A stretch of DNA of 64,000 bases from Hygrocybe punicea (Eukaryota; Basidiomycota; Agaricomycetes; Agaricales; Hygrophoraceae): contig OY744463.1 in the NCBI GenBank assembly GCA_963556145.1, positions 6,448,001 to 6,512,000 on the forward strand, given 5' to 3'. A model generated the notes under the pieces. That model had not been told where the DNA came from and did no database searches. It saw nothing but the letters and a program-made list of their open reading frames with translations. Positions 9,892 to 21,433 of this stretch are shown here, piece by piece. The first letter of the stretch is position 1. The number at the start of each line of letters is the position of its first letter. A program made the translations under genes and the position numbers.

Positions 9892-11551
9892 CGCTTCTGC
9901 AGCGGGCTCCGGCAACAATCAACTTAACAGGGGATCGGCTTCCAGAGGGGAGAACAGCAGCTTTCATTGTTGCTTACAGCTAAGACAACACTGCTAAGAA
10001 GGGGGGGGTCAAGGTCTAGTGTCATTGCGAGCCGTGGGGGTTACCCAAAACAAGATGAGTCTGCCCCAAGAACCAGACTAAACGTAAGGAAAGGAAAAGA
10101 AGAAAAAGTCCGAACCAACAACAAGGACAGTAGATATAGTGAATGGACTTGAGGGGAGGTAAATGGGAATCCAACCATGAAGCTACAACATGTCCAACTA
10201 CACCATGTGTTCACCATGAGGCGTACATGAGGCGTCCTCATGTCGATGTTCTCACGATCCAACTGGAGGCCCGGGTGTCATTGAGGAATAGAGGGGGTCC
10301 GGATGACTCGGATGATTTGTCATCGGATCATGTTATGTGCAGAATTGCCTATTCGGGGTCTACACTTGCTGTAACAGGCAAGTGTGCAGTCTGGCAAGTG
10401 CGTTGCACGGTCGGGTCGAAGATGGGTATCGTCCAGTGTGGGGTTGGTGATGAGAGTGTCTTGAGGTGGTGTGGATGTAACGGCAAGGTCGGTATGAAAG
10501 AAAATGAAGGAATGTATAAAGGAAAAAACCAACTAGGACAGTGGGCTGGTCGAGGCCAGACATGTGAACAGCACAAGCTGTACCGGATGATGATGTCTGT
10601 GTTGATGACGTATCGAGGAGCGATGTCTTGTCCTGTTTGTGGAACAAGAAGGTCCACTTGATGTCGGTATTCGTCCAAGAAAGGGTATCATTGTAAACGA
10701 GTGTGGGAGATATCAAGGTTATAGATGGAAAAGGTTAAATGAATGTGGGTCCAGGTTTCGAGTCATGGCATGAGTGACAAGCTGTGGGAACAAGTCGTCG
10801 GGTACTGCATTGAAGCGGTGTCGTGCGAACAATATGCGATAGGGGTTGGTTCACTGTTTGGGAAGTCGTATGGTCTGTGGTCGAAGTCCAAAAGAATGTG
10901 CTTCGGCAATGGTCGGATTAGAGAGAACAGTGAAATGTCCCGTGATCGAGGATTGTCCAGGGCATGCGTGCAGGTGAGGAATGTCGTCGGATCGTCAGGG
11001 AGGATAATGGTAGGCACAGAATACGAAAGTGGAAACCATATATCCGGGAATGGCAATTGTCAATTACGTGTCGAGATATTGTTGAGGTGGAAGTCAGAAG
11101 TATCAATGGCGGAAGGGTTTCGATGCCGATGCCAAAGATAGATCATAACAAAGTAGAAACCGATCAGGAAGGTGATGGCAATGCTGCCAATAACAATTAC
11201 GGTAATGAGCTGTGTCGGGAGTACAGCCATTGTGATCAGTTTGTCGTGGGATAGCGTAAACAAGATATCGAAGGGAAAAGACAATGTCGGTGACGTCCAT
11301 CGGCAAGGAGACTATTCGGGTACAACAAGGTCACGTGGGAGATGTCCATGGTCGGTCTGGATTGTTCTAGAAGAAGGGGCAAAAAGAGAACAAGAATAAG
11401 AAAATACAAGGATGTCCAAATGAAGAAACAATGACGTTGAAAGGAAGACAAAGGACAAAAAGAAATGAAAAAGGAAGGTGTGCAGTGCAGAATCGTCATG
11501 GTGGGTAACGGAATGGGCATCGGGGTTGGAAGCGGAGTTGGAAACGTAACA
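9892..11551 (-). repeat. 5' LTR of copy B
   Basis: About 1660 bp. It contains the LTR stretch whose 11-nt complement forms the predicted primer-binding site just inside the element (about 9879-9889, read on the minus strand). Confidence 0.8.
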
Positions 11552-11556
11552 CTCAC

Positions 11557-11929
11557 CCTCCTTTCTCTCACCGCATTGGTTCACCCAGGTAGCGTATCCC
11601 TCTTTTCCTGTGAGCCGTACTCACCACTTTGGCTCACCAGGAGTAGAGATTATTTTTTTATTCTCTTTTTCAAAGTGGTGAGTATGGCTCACAGGAAAAG
11701 AGGGATACGCTACCTGGGTGAACCAATGCGGTGAGAGAAAGGAGGGTGAGACAAACTCCTGTTTCTCCGCGCGAGCTTGGGTTCACCCGAAAGGTAGGGT
11801 TACGCTTTGTCAGAAAGGAGGTACGCCTGCGTGAGGGAATTACGCCATAGAACGGGATACGGCGAGATCGCGTGTAGTAGAAAAGCTCTCGTCTATTAGA
11901 CTTGAGTAAAATTATTTTTTAAACTCGAC
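11557..11929. mobile_element. Foldback (hairpin) element, inner left arm, loop and right arm
   Basis: After removing the LTR insertion, 4287-4470 plus 11557-11631 form a 259-bp arm. It is the inverse of 11671-11929 with one mismatch that I can see (gagccG/Atactc). The loop is 39 bp (11632-11670). The restored element is about 557 bp with no coding capacity, a MITE-like foldback. No clear target-site duplication was found next to it. Confidence 0.8.
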
Positions 11930-12001
11930 AAAATAGCCTTGTATGGATACATAATTATTGGTTCGATTTCTACGAAACTATAATATTATTATTATTCTAC
12001 A

Positions 12002-12787
12002 TCACGATCCCACAGTGAAGGATTCCCCGCATCCACACGCATCCTTGATATTAGGATTCTTGAACGAGAACTTTGAGCTGAAGAAAAGTGAGCAGCGTTC
12101 CGGAGAGAAAGCTCGATTCAAAAACACACCTCAGGGCGTCTTCAGTCCAATCCATCTCGCTCCCAATTATAGAGAAGAGGGCCTTGCTATCTATGAGTAC
12201 CCGCACGCCATCCTGCTCCACCACCTCGTCGAACTTGCCCGGCTCTTCAGCATAGTCGAGGTGGTATGACAGTCCCGCGCAGCCCTTGTTCCGCACGCCG
12301 ATGCGGATGAGCTGCGGTGTTGGCCCTGCGAGGAGTGCGCGGAGGCGGTGTACGGCGTTTGGTGTCTTTTTTCGTCGAGTACAGGGAGGGGGGAAGGGAG
12401 AATGATATGTAAGTAAAGTGAGGGGGGGAGGGGGGAATCGCGGATGCAAGCGAGTATGGAACGTACGATGGAGAGAGCGGCCTTGGTGGCTCGCAGTGTT
12501 GGTCGGGGTTTCTCAGTCTTCGGAGCAGGTGGGGGGCGTGCGGCTGTTTGGGGAGACAAAGCGTCAGGTGATAGGGTGGGTGTGGCGGAGGAAGTTGGGG
12601 TGGAGGTGGATGGAATGACGATGGGAGGTGGTGAGTCGGGGAGTGGTGGTGGTGGTAGTGGTGATGAGTGAGAATGCAGTGCAGATATCAATGCCCGTTG
12701 GTGGTTCCGAGAGGCGTTGGGTTTTAGAAGACGGAGCGTAGAACGTCGAGATTGGTGTTGGAGATGGAGAAGTAGGGAGGGCGACAT
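12002..12787 (-). CDS. ISA1: Mitochondrial iron-sulfur assembly protein ISA1 (A-type carrier)
   Basis: Three exons: 12787-12467, 12365-12130 and 12077-12002, with introns of 101 and 52 bp, giving 210 aa. Residues 1-90 are basic and Ser/Pro-rich (MSPSLLLHLQHQSRRSTLRL), as in a mitochondrial presequence. The A-type domain follows: AALSITPNAVHRLRALL, VRNKGCAGLSYHLDYA with the first conserved Cys, then GVRVLIDSKAL, and the C-terminal CGCGESF motif with the other two cluster-binding Cys. The FKNPNIKDACGCGESF end is ISA1-type. In yeast ISA1 acts with ISA2 and IBA57 to mature mitochondrial [4Fe-4S] proteins. Exon phases agree throughout. It is divergently placed to the next gene, with about 200 bp between the two starts. 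Confidence 0.92.
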
Positions 12788-12985
12788 GGGTGAACCAGCG
12801 TTGGCTGTACGAGTACGAGTACGAGTGAACCGGGTGTGTTGTTTGTTCCTGTTTCGCAAGCCTATTGCCGACGGGATCCTCCGATCATATAGGCTATTAA
12901 TAGTATTATTACAATAATATATTAATACTTGACAACGCTCGACGCTCGAGGCTTTTAGTCCCTCACAACTCTTTCTCTGATAATC

Positions 12986-15520
12986 ATGCAGACCCTGGTA
13001 CGCCAACATTCTTTCCACATTCACTCATGTCACCGTAATCTTTAGTCTGTCTCTCTATGATAGCCACCTGAGTTTCGTGCAAAGCACGACCAGCTTCTCA
13101 ACGTGGTCGATTCCAGGACAGGCAAACCCGTAACCGATTCTCTGGGCCCGCCTGCTCACGGCATTGAGCCTCATCTCTCTGGGGGTGCTCGTTTTTGTTT
13201 CTCTGGGGGCAGTTTATATTCCTTCGATCACACAGGTAGAAAAAAAAAAAACTGACTCGGGGAGGCTGATCACGTTTGTTCTGAACCATTCATATATATC
13301 TTCAGGCCGATTTCCAGTCGTAGCAGTCTGGGGAGAAATATACCGATACTATAGCCACCTCGCGAATTTCGGGGGTGGATTTGGACGACCCCTCACCGAT
13401 GTCACCGACTTGCAGGATGGTGGTCGGTGTTGCATCTTTGAAGGTGGCCATCTGCATGAATATGGTCAGAAAGTAGAGCCGTGAGTCGAGAATATCGCCT
13501 CAAATCACTTATATCTAGTAAAATACCTTTTCTCTATTGAAAAATAAGATTCCCCGCGTTTCGTTGCGTCGCACCATATCAACCTCAAGTGCCTCCTTTT
13601 CCATTCGGTATAGGCCCTGCCGGAATGGTGAAAAAAATTCTTTCTCCCACACTGCACGATACGAATAACCGCCGTTAATTTTTTTTCTTTTCGTCGCCTA
13701 CTCATCCAGCCCGCGGTTTTCCATCAAAAATGGATTTCTCTTTCATTGCAGAAGGACCCAGACGGCCGAAGCATAATTGAGCACCTTGGGTTGCCAAACC
13801 TAAAATTGCTTTCAAACGCAAATGGTGGCCAAATTTACAATTTCCTGGGAGGGGAACTTGTGACCCTTGACAACAATTCTCCTCCTGTGGTTTGTTATGG
13901 TGTTTTCAGCCGGCAAGTTGTCCGGTTTTGCGATACTCGTTTGAAAAGTGCCCCGTGCTCAATTCGTTTTTTTTTTAGCGCGTGGTCCAACGTCGGTCAT
14001 GTAACTGGCGGGTTGGGCCATCCTCTCGCTGACCCACAAGATATCGAGGGAAGACGCTGTCAGATCTTTCAGGGCGGCCACCTTCATCACATTGGGAATT
14101 CGGTTCATACGTGTGTTCACATTGAAGCACACCAATCTCATCATCGAACTTATTTTGTTACGTCTTGCTAGATCCTCGCCCGATAGATGTACAACAAGTT
14201 ATACCATCAGGTCACCGCCCAGTTGGAACACGATGGTACGCCCCTCGCCCCCTCGAAAGCCCACAATTAACAGTACATTTTTTCTGAAGCCCCCTCATTT
14301 CCAACGCAAGTGGACTGCCCTGTGCTCTGTCACCCATCCCCACACTCGAAACACTATCGCTGAAAGTAGGTTCGATTGAGAAACGCTCAACTTTTTCTTT
14401 CATCCTTGACCATTGCATTGCAAAATTTTCTTATCACAAGCCTGCACACAGTGCTAGATCGACCTTGCTTGCTTTTAAAAGACAACCCGAAGGAATTGGG
14501 AGGCCAGCTTTTCAATTTCTTGGGGGGCGACTTGGTCAGCCTTTCGATGAATCCTGACGTTACACCGTTCTCGAAGCCTCCGATGGTTGCGTATAGTACT
14601 CCCAACACATACAGCGGTTACCCACCAACTAGCCCTCCAGGCGGACATCCATATCCACCGGACTACGGTTCGCCCTCACGTCCGCCACCTTCTCACCCAT
14701 TCGACGGAGTGGTAGACTCAAACAAATCCTACGGCGCGCATGGTATGCCCTCGCCTTCGCCACCTCTAGCACCTCCGTCTTACAACCACGGCTTCCCCGG
14801 TGGGCCGCAATACGTTCCTGGGCTCGCACCTCTTGGGGACGAGAAACCACTCGTGCTCACCGAACCATTTTATGTGACTGGGGTCATTGCACAGTTTTGG
14901 AGAAAAGCAGGGGGTATTGAATCAACGTATGGGAGACCCTTGTGCGTCATCCTCACTTTTGTTTTTTTTGTCCCCAATGTGGTATCCTAATAGCAACCTT
15001 TTTTTGTTTTTGTTTTTTTTGGCTGATGTTGCTGCTGGCGTCAAAGATGTGATGAGCAGGATTTACCTGACGGGGGTAGGTGTAGCATCTTTGAAGGATC
15101 GCATATTCATTTGTACAACGGAGAGGCTCGCGGGTACGTGTCACCTGTCTTTTGACAAGTTGCAAGCTGACTGATCGATCGATCGTATAGAGTTCCTGCC
15201 CAACAATGTACCGCGCCTTACCAGCCAACTGCCCCGATACGCCTCGCTGCATGGCCCACGCAGCCTGGCCCACAGGCTCCAATGACGACCTCGCAGACAC
15301 AACCGGTCCCCCAGGATGCCGGTCAGCCTCCTCTCTTTTCTCTCTCAAATCCAATGTTCACTGCATGACGATATATGCTCTCTCTCTCTCTGTAGATCCT
15401 CAATCGGAAGGCTGTTGTAAGACCCTGCTGAAGCTCTGCGTGTGCAGCGTCGAGAGTCATGGGCGGACGGGAGTGTGTAAATGTGGGGATTGTGTTTGGG
15501 GTACCTGGTCCACGTATTGA
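12986..15520 (+). CDS. LGFP-repeat protein with proline-rich linker and Cys-rich tail
   Basis: My model has ten exons: 12986-12997, 13064-13235, 13306-13472, 13752-13924, 13979-14102, 14187-14235, 14452-14941, 15047-15133, 15191-15321 and 15396-15520. It totals 1530 nt (509 aa) with all phases consistent. LGFP-like blocks recur: GRPLTDVTDLQDGGRCCIF, GHPLADPQDIEGRRCQIF, GRPLCDEQDLPDGGRCSIF, and between them GGQIYNFLGGELV and GGQLFNFLGGDLV. A Pro/Gly/Tyr-rich linker fills codons 260-330 and the end is Cys-rich (CCKTLLKLCVCS, CKCGDCVW). No signal peptide is evident. The 279-bp intron 13473-13751 uses a weak gtagag donor and may hide another exon. LGFP repeats are known from bacterial cell-wall proteins and fungal proteins; function here is unknown. 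Confidence 0.75.
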
Positions 15521-15939
15521 TCTAAACTTGAAAAAATGCCCCACACTCTCCTGGTGACATAGCCCGTGTCTTTGTTGATCAAGGAGTTGCCAGGTAACTA
15601 ACTAGTAACGACCAAGTGTACTTCGTGTACAGCCGGAAAGTCAACATCAATAGAATCCTGCAGTCCAGGGTACGTAGACTTCGAATTCACAGTGTCAACG
15701 CACACAGCATTATCGAGCCATCGAGCCAATCTGATCTGGCCCGATGATCGGATCAGCAAGAAAGACCTCCGAGTCTGAAGCAAACCTTACAGACTCATGC
15801 CAGTGATCTCAATCCTTATTCTATACAGGGCCCACGGCTGGTTGTTCTCTCAACCCAGGGGCAGGACTTTCCCATAGCAACGACGTTTCTGCCGCCATCC
15901 ACCTCACGCAGCGGGCTGCTAATACTGTACTACTATACT

Positions 15940-17466
15940 ATGTCTTCGACTCCTAGCCCTGAGAATCCGATAGCGCAGCAGCGAGGGCAGGCAGTCTTGG
16001 TGTGGGCTGTAGGAGCGTTCGTGCCAGATCTTTTGTGTATATATTTTTCCCTGTAACCAGCTGACGTCTCCTCCTCGACTGCGTTAGGTTCTGCATATAT
16101 GGTTGGGACTGGCTCCTTTACCTGCCACAGGAGTACCAGCGCATCTGGAAGGAACCATTCACGGTACATTTTTCAATATCATGGTTTAAAAGTTTGTGCA
16201 CTGATCGTCCGGGATGACCGATGCAGCCCATCAGCATTCTATACCTCGGTTAGTCACACCGGCTCCTCTACTTGTAACCGTTGACACTTATCGATGCAAC
16301 TTAGTTAATCGGTACTTTGGATTTCTCCAGTGTGTATCATTTCGAATGCTTCCAAGTCTCGATTTTCTATTTTGAAAGATTTGCTTTTGTTATATCCTTG
16401 ATGGCCGAGGCTTGGAGTCCCGCAGCATGCAAATGTGAGCCTAAACGTCATTTTCCTTGCCTCATACTAATTGATTTACCCTCGCCCTCCACAAACAAGA
16501 TATGTTTTATTGGGATCCAGTAGGGTTTCTGATTTCAACCGTCCTTTCCCACATGATTCTCGGAATCCGCGTATATGCTGTAGGTTCTACCTTCCTGATT
16601 TGCGTTGCCAAACTCAATGCTAAGTTCGCGGGGCCAAAACTAGCTCTATTCGCAGAAACGGGCGGTGGCGATTTTTCTCTCCTTAATAATTATTGTTGAA
16701 GTGTGTCTCGGAGGGGTTACGATTAGCCTGACGTCTCCGCCAGTCGGTACGAGCCCTGCGTGCGTCGCAGTACCAGCTCCCCGTGGCTGGATGATGGAAT
16801 ATTGTGTGAGTAATATCCCTAGCGGATTTTCGTAGCTGCAATCTTTCGGCAGAGGCTTATGTGACATGGACAGTTGATGCCCCTTTTCTACGATACCGTT
16901 TCTTTCGGGTAAGTGAAGCAGCTGGTTATTTATATAAAATTGTAATGTTACTCGAGCTGACCACGTCTGTCGTTCAGGTTGACCGCCTGGAAAACGTACG
17001 ATTTCTGGCGGAAAGAAATCAATACACCATTGCTTTCCGTTATATGGAGAGATGGCATTTTTTACTTCTTTGCCATCTGTACCATGAACTTCGTTAATGT
17101 TCTGATATTTTTGATTGCCCCAAATTCGATAACATGGGTTGTCAATCTCACGTGAGCCCCTCCGCTGCAGCTGTCTTCTCGCAATTGATCACTCAAACTG
17201 CTTTTTTTTCCAACGGTAGCCCTACACTTATCTTCACAGTCATGTTGTCATGCCGCCTTATCCTCAACCTCCGGAGTGTGCCAGTCAATGTGGACTCCTC
17301 GGATGGACTGACATCGAGCGTAACCCGAACCACCAGAGTGATGTCGACCGTGACACCACATAGACCTGAATGGATCCAACCATCAATGCATACGCCGGTC
17401 AAGTCTGATTCGGTGCCTGGCCTTTATCTTGGCGGGGTTGGGGAATTTCCCAATCGAATTGTATAA
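15940..17466 (+). CDS. DUF6533-type multi-pass membrane protein (GPCR-like fold family)
   Basis: The frame must be assembled from many small exons. The start at 15940 gives ENPIAQQRGQAVLV, joined through the intron 16002-16087 to YGWDWLLYLPQEYQRIWKEPF. Then come PISILYLVNRYFGFLQ (16227-16248 and 16305-16331) and DPVGFLISTVLSHMILGIR (about 16513-16580). After that come a further segment ending GWMMEYC, FWRKEINTPLLSVIWRDG, IFYFFAICTMNFVNVLIFL and TVMLSCRLILNLRS. The protein ends at 17466. Several segments are clearly transmembrane. This order matches the large Agaricomycete DUF6533 family, of unknown function. Exons near 16330-16510 and 16580-16900 are unresolved, so loss of function cannot be excluded. 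Confidence 0.65.
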
Positions 17467-19046
17467 TGACGCCTGCATGGACACGATTCGGACAGTGTAT
17501 CTATGCAGCACAATCCGTAGCTGTCCCTAATAACCATGAACCTGGTACCTCTCCTCTGTTCACATAATTCGTTGCTCGCTGCAACATTGGAATTTCTGGC
17601 CGACCTTGGCTTGATGCTCCTACAACAGCCTTACAAGATCTACGCGACCAATAATTACCATAGTGTTCATAGCCATTGGACAACTCAAATTGGTATCACC
17701 TACATGAAATTTTATTTATCATTGACCAATACCAGTGCCCTGATCTATTAGTTGTTAGGCACGGCAGCAAATTTCAAAATCTGGAAATCACTCCGTTAGC
17801 AGCCTAGCTGAAGTTGCGCTTCACGACATACAATGTATTACAACGGTACTGTACTACGATATCGATCTCTTCACTGGCCCCTAGTACTGAAATGCTTCAC
17901 AGCATTGAAGGTAGTCTGCATTCACCGTCCGATCTCCTTTGTCAGCGCCAAAATATGCTCAGTGGTGGTAGACTAAAACAATCCCTGCAACACAGATGGT
18001 ACGGGGGTTGAAGAAAAGCCGACGTCTGTGAGATCCTTGTTCGTTTGGTTATATTATTAATACCAACTTTCTTATTTTCTTCCAGCGGATGTCGGACGCG
18101 AACCTCGACAATCTATACTCAGCAAGCGTTCCCAGCCCCATTCTCCATGACAGCTTCAATGCAGAAAGCAGTTCCTGCCAACACTCTCCCGATCATGATC
18201 ACGTTGTTCGACTCGTGTTACTGCAGAGCCCACATCAAACGTTGATGCGGACTCCGTCAACGCTTCTGCTACCAGCCTAGTATCATCCAACTACACTGGC
18301 ATCCTCCCATCGCCCACGTTGGTGTCCCCTCTCTCTCATCCGCCCCTCAAAGGCTGCCCGTCCGGAATGAGGCCATGTCATCTTCATTTGCTACAGATTC
18401 TTACCTGAAACGTGATAAACCATTGCCCGTTCGTCCGCGGCAGAGTCCTGTAGGTGTTGCAGCCTGGCGCCCAACCTTCAAATGACGGAAGCAACCGGCG
18501 TCTCAAAGCCTCTTTCAAGTTTCCTCACCAAGGCACCAAATTCCGTTTCGCGTCACGACGCGAGAACCTAGATTCTGAATCGGACGGTGAAATCCTGCTC
18601 AGTCCGGGTGGATGGTGTGTGAAGGCGTGTTTCATGCCAGTGGTTGGATACATTTTTGAATTGGGGGGCTGTTGCGATTGCAATACGCGGCGACTATAAT
18701 ACGCCAGCTCCAGATCTGTAGTAAACATATCATCATCAAAGTCAATTACAATCACGTTGCTGGTCAGCCGATGGGTCATCTGAGATATTATTGCTGTTCA
18801 AACGGGGATGTCGAAACAAATGTTGCAGGCTGTGGCCATAAACGATCTCTGCAGATGTGTGGCTGAATATTAATGATGAACATTCAGACCCTTTAGGCAA
18901 TATGCATGAGACGAGTACCTGGATATCGTATAGATATTAGTCATTAAGTAGATGTAACGGCCTATTGTTGATGGTAGATACAGCAGCAGCAAAACAAACC
19001 AGTAGTGAGAAGTTAAATATTAACAAATACAGACCGCTTCATGGCT
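17467..19046 (+). other. Unassigned region, possibly decayed coding sequence
   Basis: No frame longer than about 85 codons. Some stretches look gene-like on the plus strand: a Ser/Thr/Asn-rich run (VDADSVNASATSLVSSNYTG) near 18230-18300, and SYLKRDKPLPVRPRQSP near 18390-18450. They are in different frames without convincing splice sites. It could be a degraded surface-protein gene. I recognise no family. Confidence 0.3.
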
Positions 19047-19955
19047 TCACGGCTTCAGCGCCCTCAGCCCGTTCTGCACCTCGCGAATGTCGTGTAAATT
19101 CCACTCCCCACTCCAGTCTCTCGCCTTGGTCTTGACAGGGTCATCATCGAACGGTACGTTTCTGTCTGTGGTGCTGAAAGGCGCACTGGACGTCGGTCGC
19201 CATGAGCGTTTTGATTGTGAGTATGAGACGAATGCGGGTGCCGAGACTGGTACGATGCCGATCTTGGTGCTCGTTGGCACCACTTGAGAGACGGCACGAG
19301 AGGTGGGGCTGTGGGCTTCCGTTTGGCCGAATACGAGCTCGATGGGGATATTCTCACCCAGCGTGCGCTTGAGTTTGGCCATCTTGCGACGACGGACGAC
19401 GTCGGGGGTAGGGGTAGGGGTAGGGGGGCTAGTTAGAGTGGGGGATGGTGGTGTGGTGAAGGAGACCAAGGAGGGGGGCGGGGAATGCAGGCTTGATGTG
19501 CGTGCGGAGGAGTGCACGCGCGCGTGGTCATGAGCAACGACGGAGGCCGGGTTAAGATAGAGTATCAGCGGACGAGTACGTGACGGGAACTTTGTAAGCT
19601 TGACTGGAGGAACTGGGGGGCCAGAGGTGTTTGGGATTGAGATGACGTCGAGGGGGTAGCCGGTGGAGGGGGCTGGTGAAGCGGTGGAAATTCTGAGAGA
19701 AAGGCTGTCTTGTCGGTGATGGGTCATTGTGCTATTCGTGCGTCGGACGTTTGGCGGCGTGTCCTCTGACGTGCGCGAGAGGGTGAAGGAGCGCTTTGGC
19801 GAATGCGGGCTCGGGGTCTCTGCGGTCTCGTCGAATTCGAGGAGGAAGGGGGTCGTACCAAGGACGGCGCCAAGCTTGCGCGTCGAGCGCATGAGGCGGC
19901 GTCGTTGGTGGCGGCAAAGGGCGTTCGCGGTCGGGGGTGGCGCAAGGACGTTCAT
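19047..19955 (-). CDS. Conserved fungal hypothetical protein, single exon
   Basis: 302 codons with strong G/C third positions and no introns. The order is a basic N-terminus (CRHQRRRLMRSTRKLGAVLG followed by TTPFLLEF), a long Ser/Pro/Thr-rich disordered middle, a basic block (RRRKMAKLKRTLGENIPIEL) near residues 186-206, and the C-terminus RDWSGEWNLHDIREVQNGLR. These short blocks look like conserved linear motifs in a disordered scaffold. No domain is recognised. The frame is well preserved, so it is probably a real gene. Confidence 0.7.
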   Translation of the reverse strand: MNVLAPPPTANALCRHQRRRLMRSTRKLGAVLGTTPFLLEFDETAETPSPHSPKRSFTLSRTSEDTPPNVRRTNSTMTHHRQDSLSLRISTASPAPSTGYPLDVISIPNTSGPPVPPVKLTKFPSRTRPLILYLNPASVVAHDHARVHSSARTSSLHSPPPSLVSFTTPPSPTLTSPPTPTPTPDVVRRRKMAKLKRTLGENIPIELVFGQTEAHSPTSRAVSQVVPTSTKIGIVPVSAPAFVSYSQSKRSWRPTSSAPFSTTDRNVPFDDDPVKTKARDWSGEWNLHDIREVQNGLRALKP

Positions 19956-21433
19956 GATCTCTAGGAGAACAGAACTTGAGAACGAAAACGGGTAAATCTT
20001 TACTTGCCATGGAATCCCTCAGAGCCAACTTTATACTAGCGCAAAAAGAGGTAGCAGTGCCCCAACACAATGATTACTTACACGGACAAAGTTTGTTTCT
20101 TGAAAAATCAATTGCAAAAGGCCGTTGCCAACCTACCATTGTCCGGCGTGTGTAAAGGAGGGTCACGCGCCGGCGATAGGTCACACAAGTCACAATCATC
20201 ATGGCGTTCCGCTTTCCCTAGATTGTGGGCCCGACAACCCCTCTTGGGTGCGCAGTCGCTTCGACTTAGGGACCACACTGCTGTGCGTTCGAGGTTCACT
20301 TTCGTCTAATTCCAGCACGCGTTTCAACGGTTCAGTTTCTTCACGACATGTTTTACGTTACCTGGATACTATAATTGACAATAACTTCCTGATTAGGCGG
20401 CTTTGCAGGCCTCGACTTCAAGTTCGAGCTTGATCATGAGCGCTTGAGCTTGGGCCAGGTATTCTCTCGTAAACATTCGAATGGACTTGAGGCTCCGGGT
20501 CTTTATGAGGTCGGGTGGATTGTGAATCTTCGAAAGCCAAAGGACACCTTGTAACCTGGTCGACGGAGGATTTAGGGTGCTGGTTGCGCAGCGTTTGCTC
20601 TTCTATTCTGACCCAACAGTCAACGGGACTTACCGGTCTGGCTCTCCTCTGCAGTTGGTGCGTGGTGCGGAAGCGCTGAAACTGTTCTTTGTCCCCGATT
20701 GTTGGATTTTCTTGGGAGGGCTTCCATTTCATTGTTCTTCGACTTGATGGTTACATCCACCCCAACGATAAGGCCTTACGTATCCGCGGAAGACTATCTT
20801 GCCACGGTTGCTTATTCGGCTCATCGACAAATCCTGGTGGAGATAGTTTTGATCCTCGCAACTGCCTCACAACGTACGGCTGATCTTCGAACTGTCTTTC
20901 GTAGTGTTGACCACAAACACGGGATTTCTTTTAAGATCCTTGGTGATAATCCCATGTTTGACATGCAGAGGGCTTTGTAGAGCATTCTTGCTTCTCTGTT
21001 GCACAAAGCTCTGCATGTCTTGCGCGATCTTTTTCCACCAAGAATCGCAGAAGCCTTTTCCTTTCTGACTCGGAAATGCAAATAGACCTACTCATTCGCA
21101 ACCAGTACCCCCTCATTTCGCAGCGCGAGCCTGCACCATAGTCAATGACGTCTAATTCTTTGGCGTGCTCAACTTTCGACAGCCAAGACTCCTCCTAGCA
21201 CACAACAATGTGGTCGGTCTACTTTGTTCGTCGTTCGCGCCACCTGGCCACTTCCACTCGTCCCGCGTGGTGGCACCCTCTCTGCATTTTTCTATCACAC
21301 TCACCCACTTTCACTTTCCTTCGCGGGTGTTGATCATCCTCGAATTTCTCTGCCAACCGGTTTTTCCGTCGTGTATCTCACGTTTCCCTTTGACTTTTTT
21401 TTGGACGCCACAAACAAGATAAAAAACTCCACC
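19956..21433. other. Unassigned intergenic region
   Basis: Short frames only. Protein-like pieces such as HCPACVKEGHAPAIGHTSH (20128) and LVRGAEALKLFFVPDCWIF (20655) are in separate frames and I cannot connect them. The last 200 bp form the pyrimidine-rich 5' flank of the next gene. Confidence 0.3.

Larger units (their letters stand above)
4471..11551 (-). mobile_element. Non-autonomous LTR retrotransposon, copy B, inserted in the foldback element
   Basis: The element runs from TGTTACGG at 4471 to GTAACA at 11551 and is flanked by a 5-bp target-site duplication, ctcac (4466-4470 and 11552-11556). On the minus strand it reads 5' LTR 11551-9892, internal region 9891-6801, 3' LTR 6800-5134 and an extra partial LTR 5133-4471. 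The internal region of about 3.1 kb holds two frames of unknown function and nothing like gag, protease, reverse transcriptase, RNase H or integrase. It is a diverged member of the family forming the array at 30277-40707. Confidence 0.85.
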
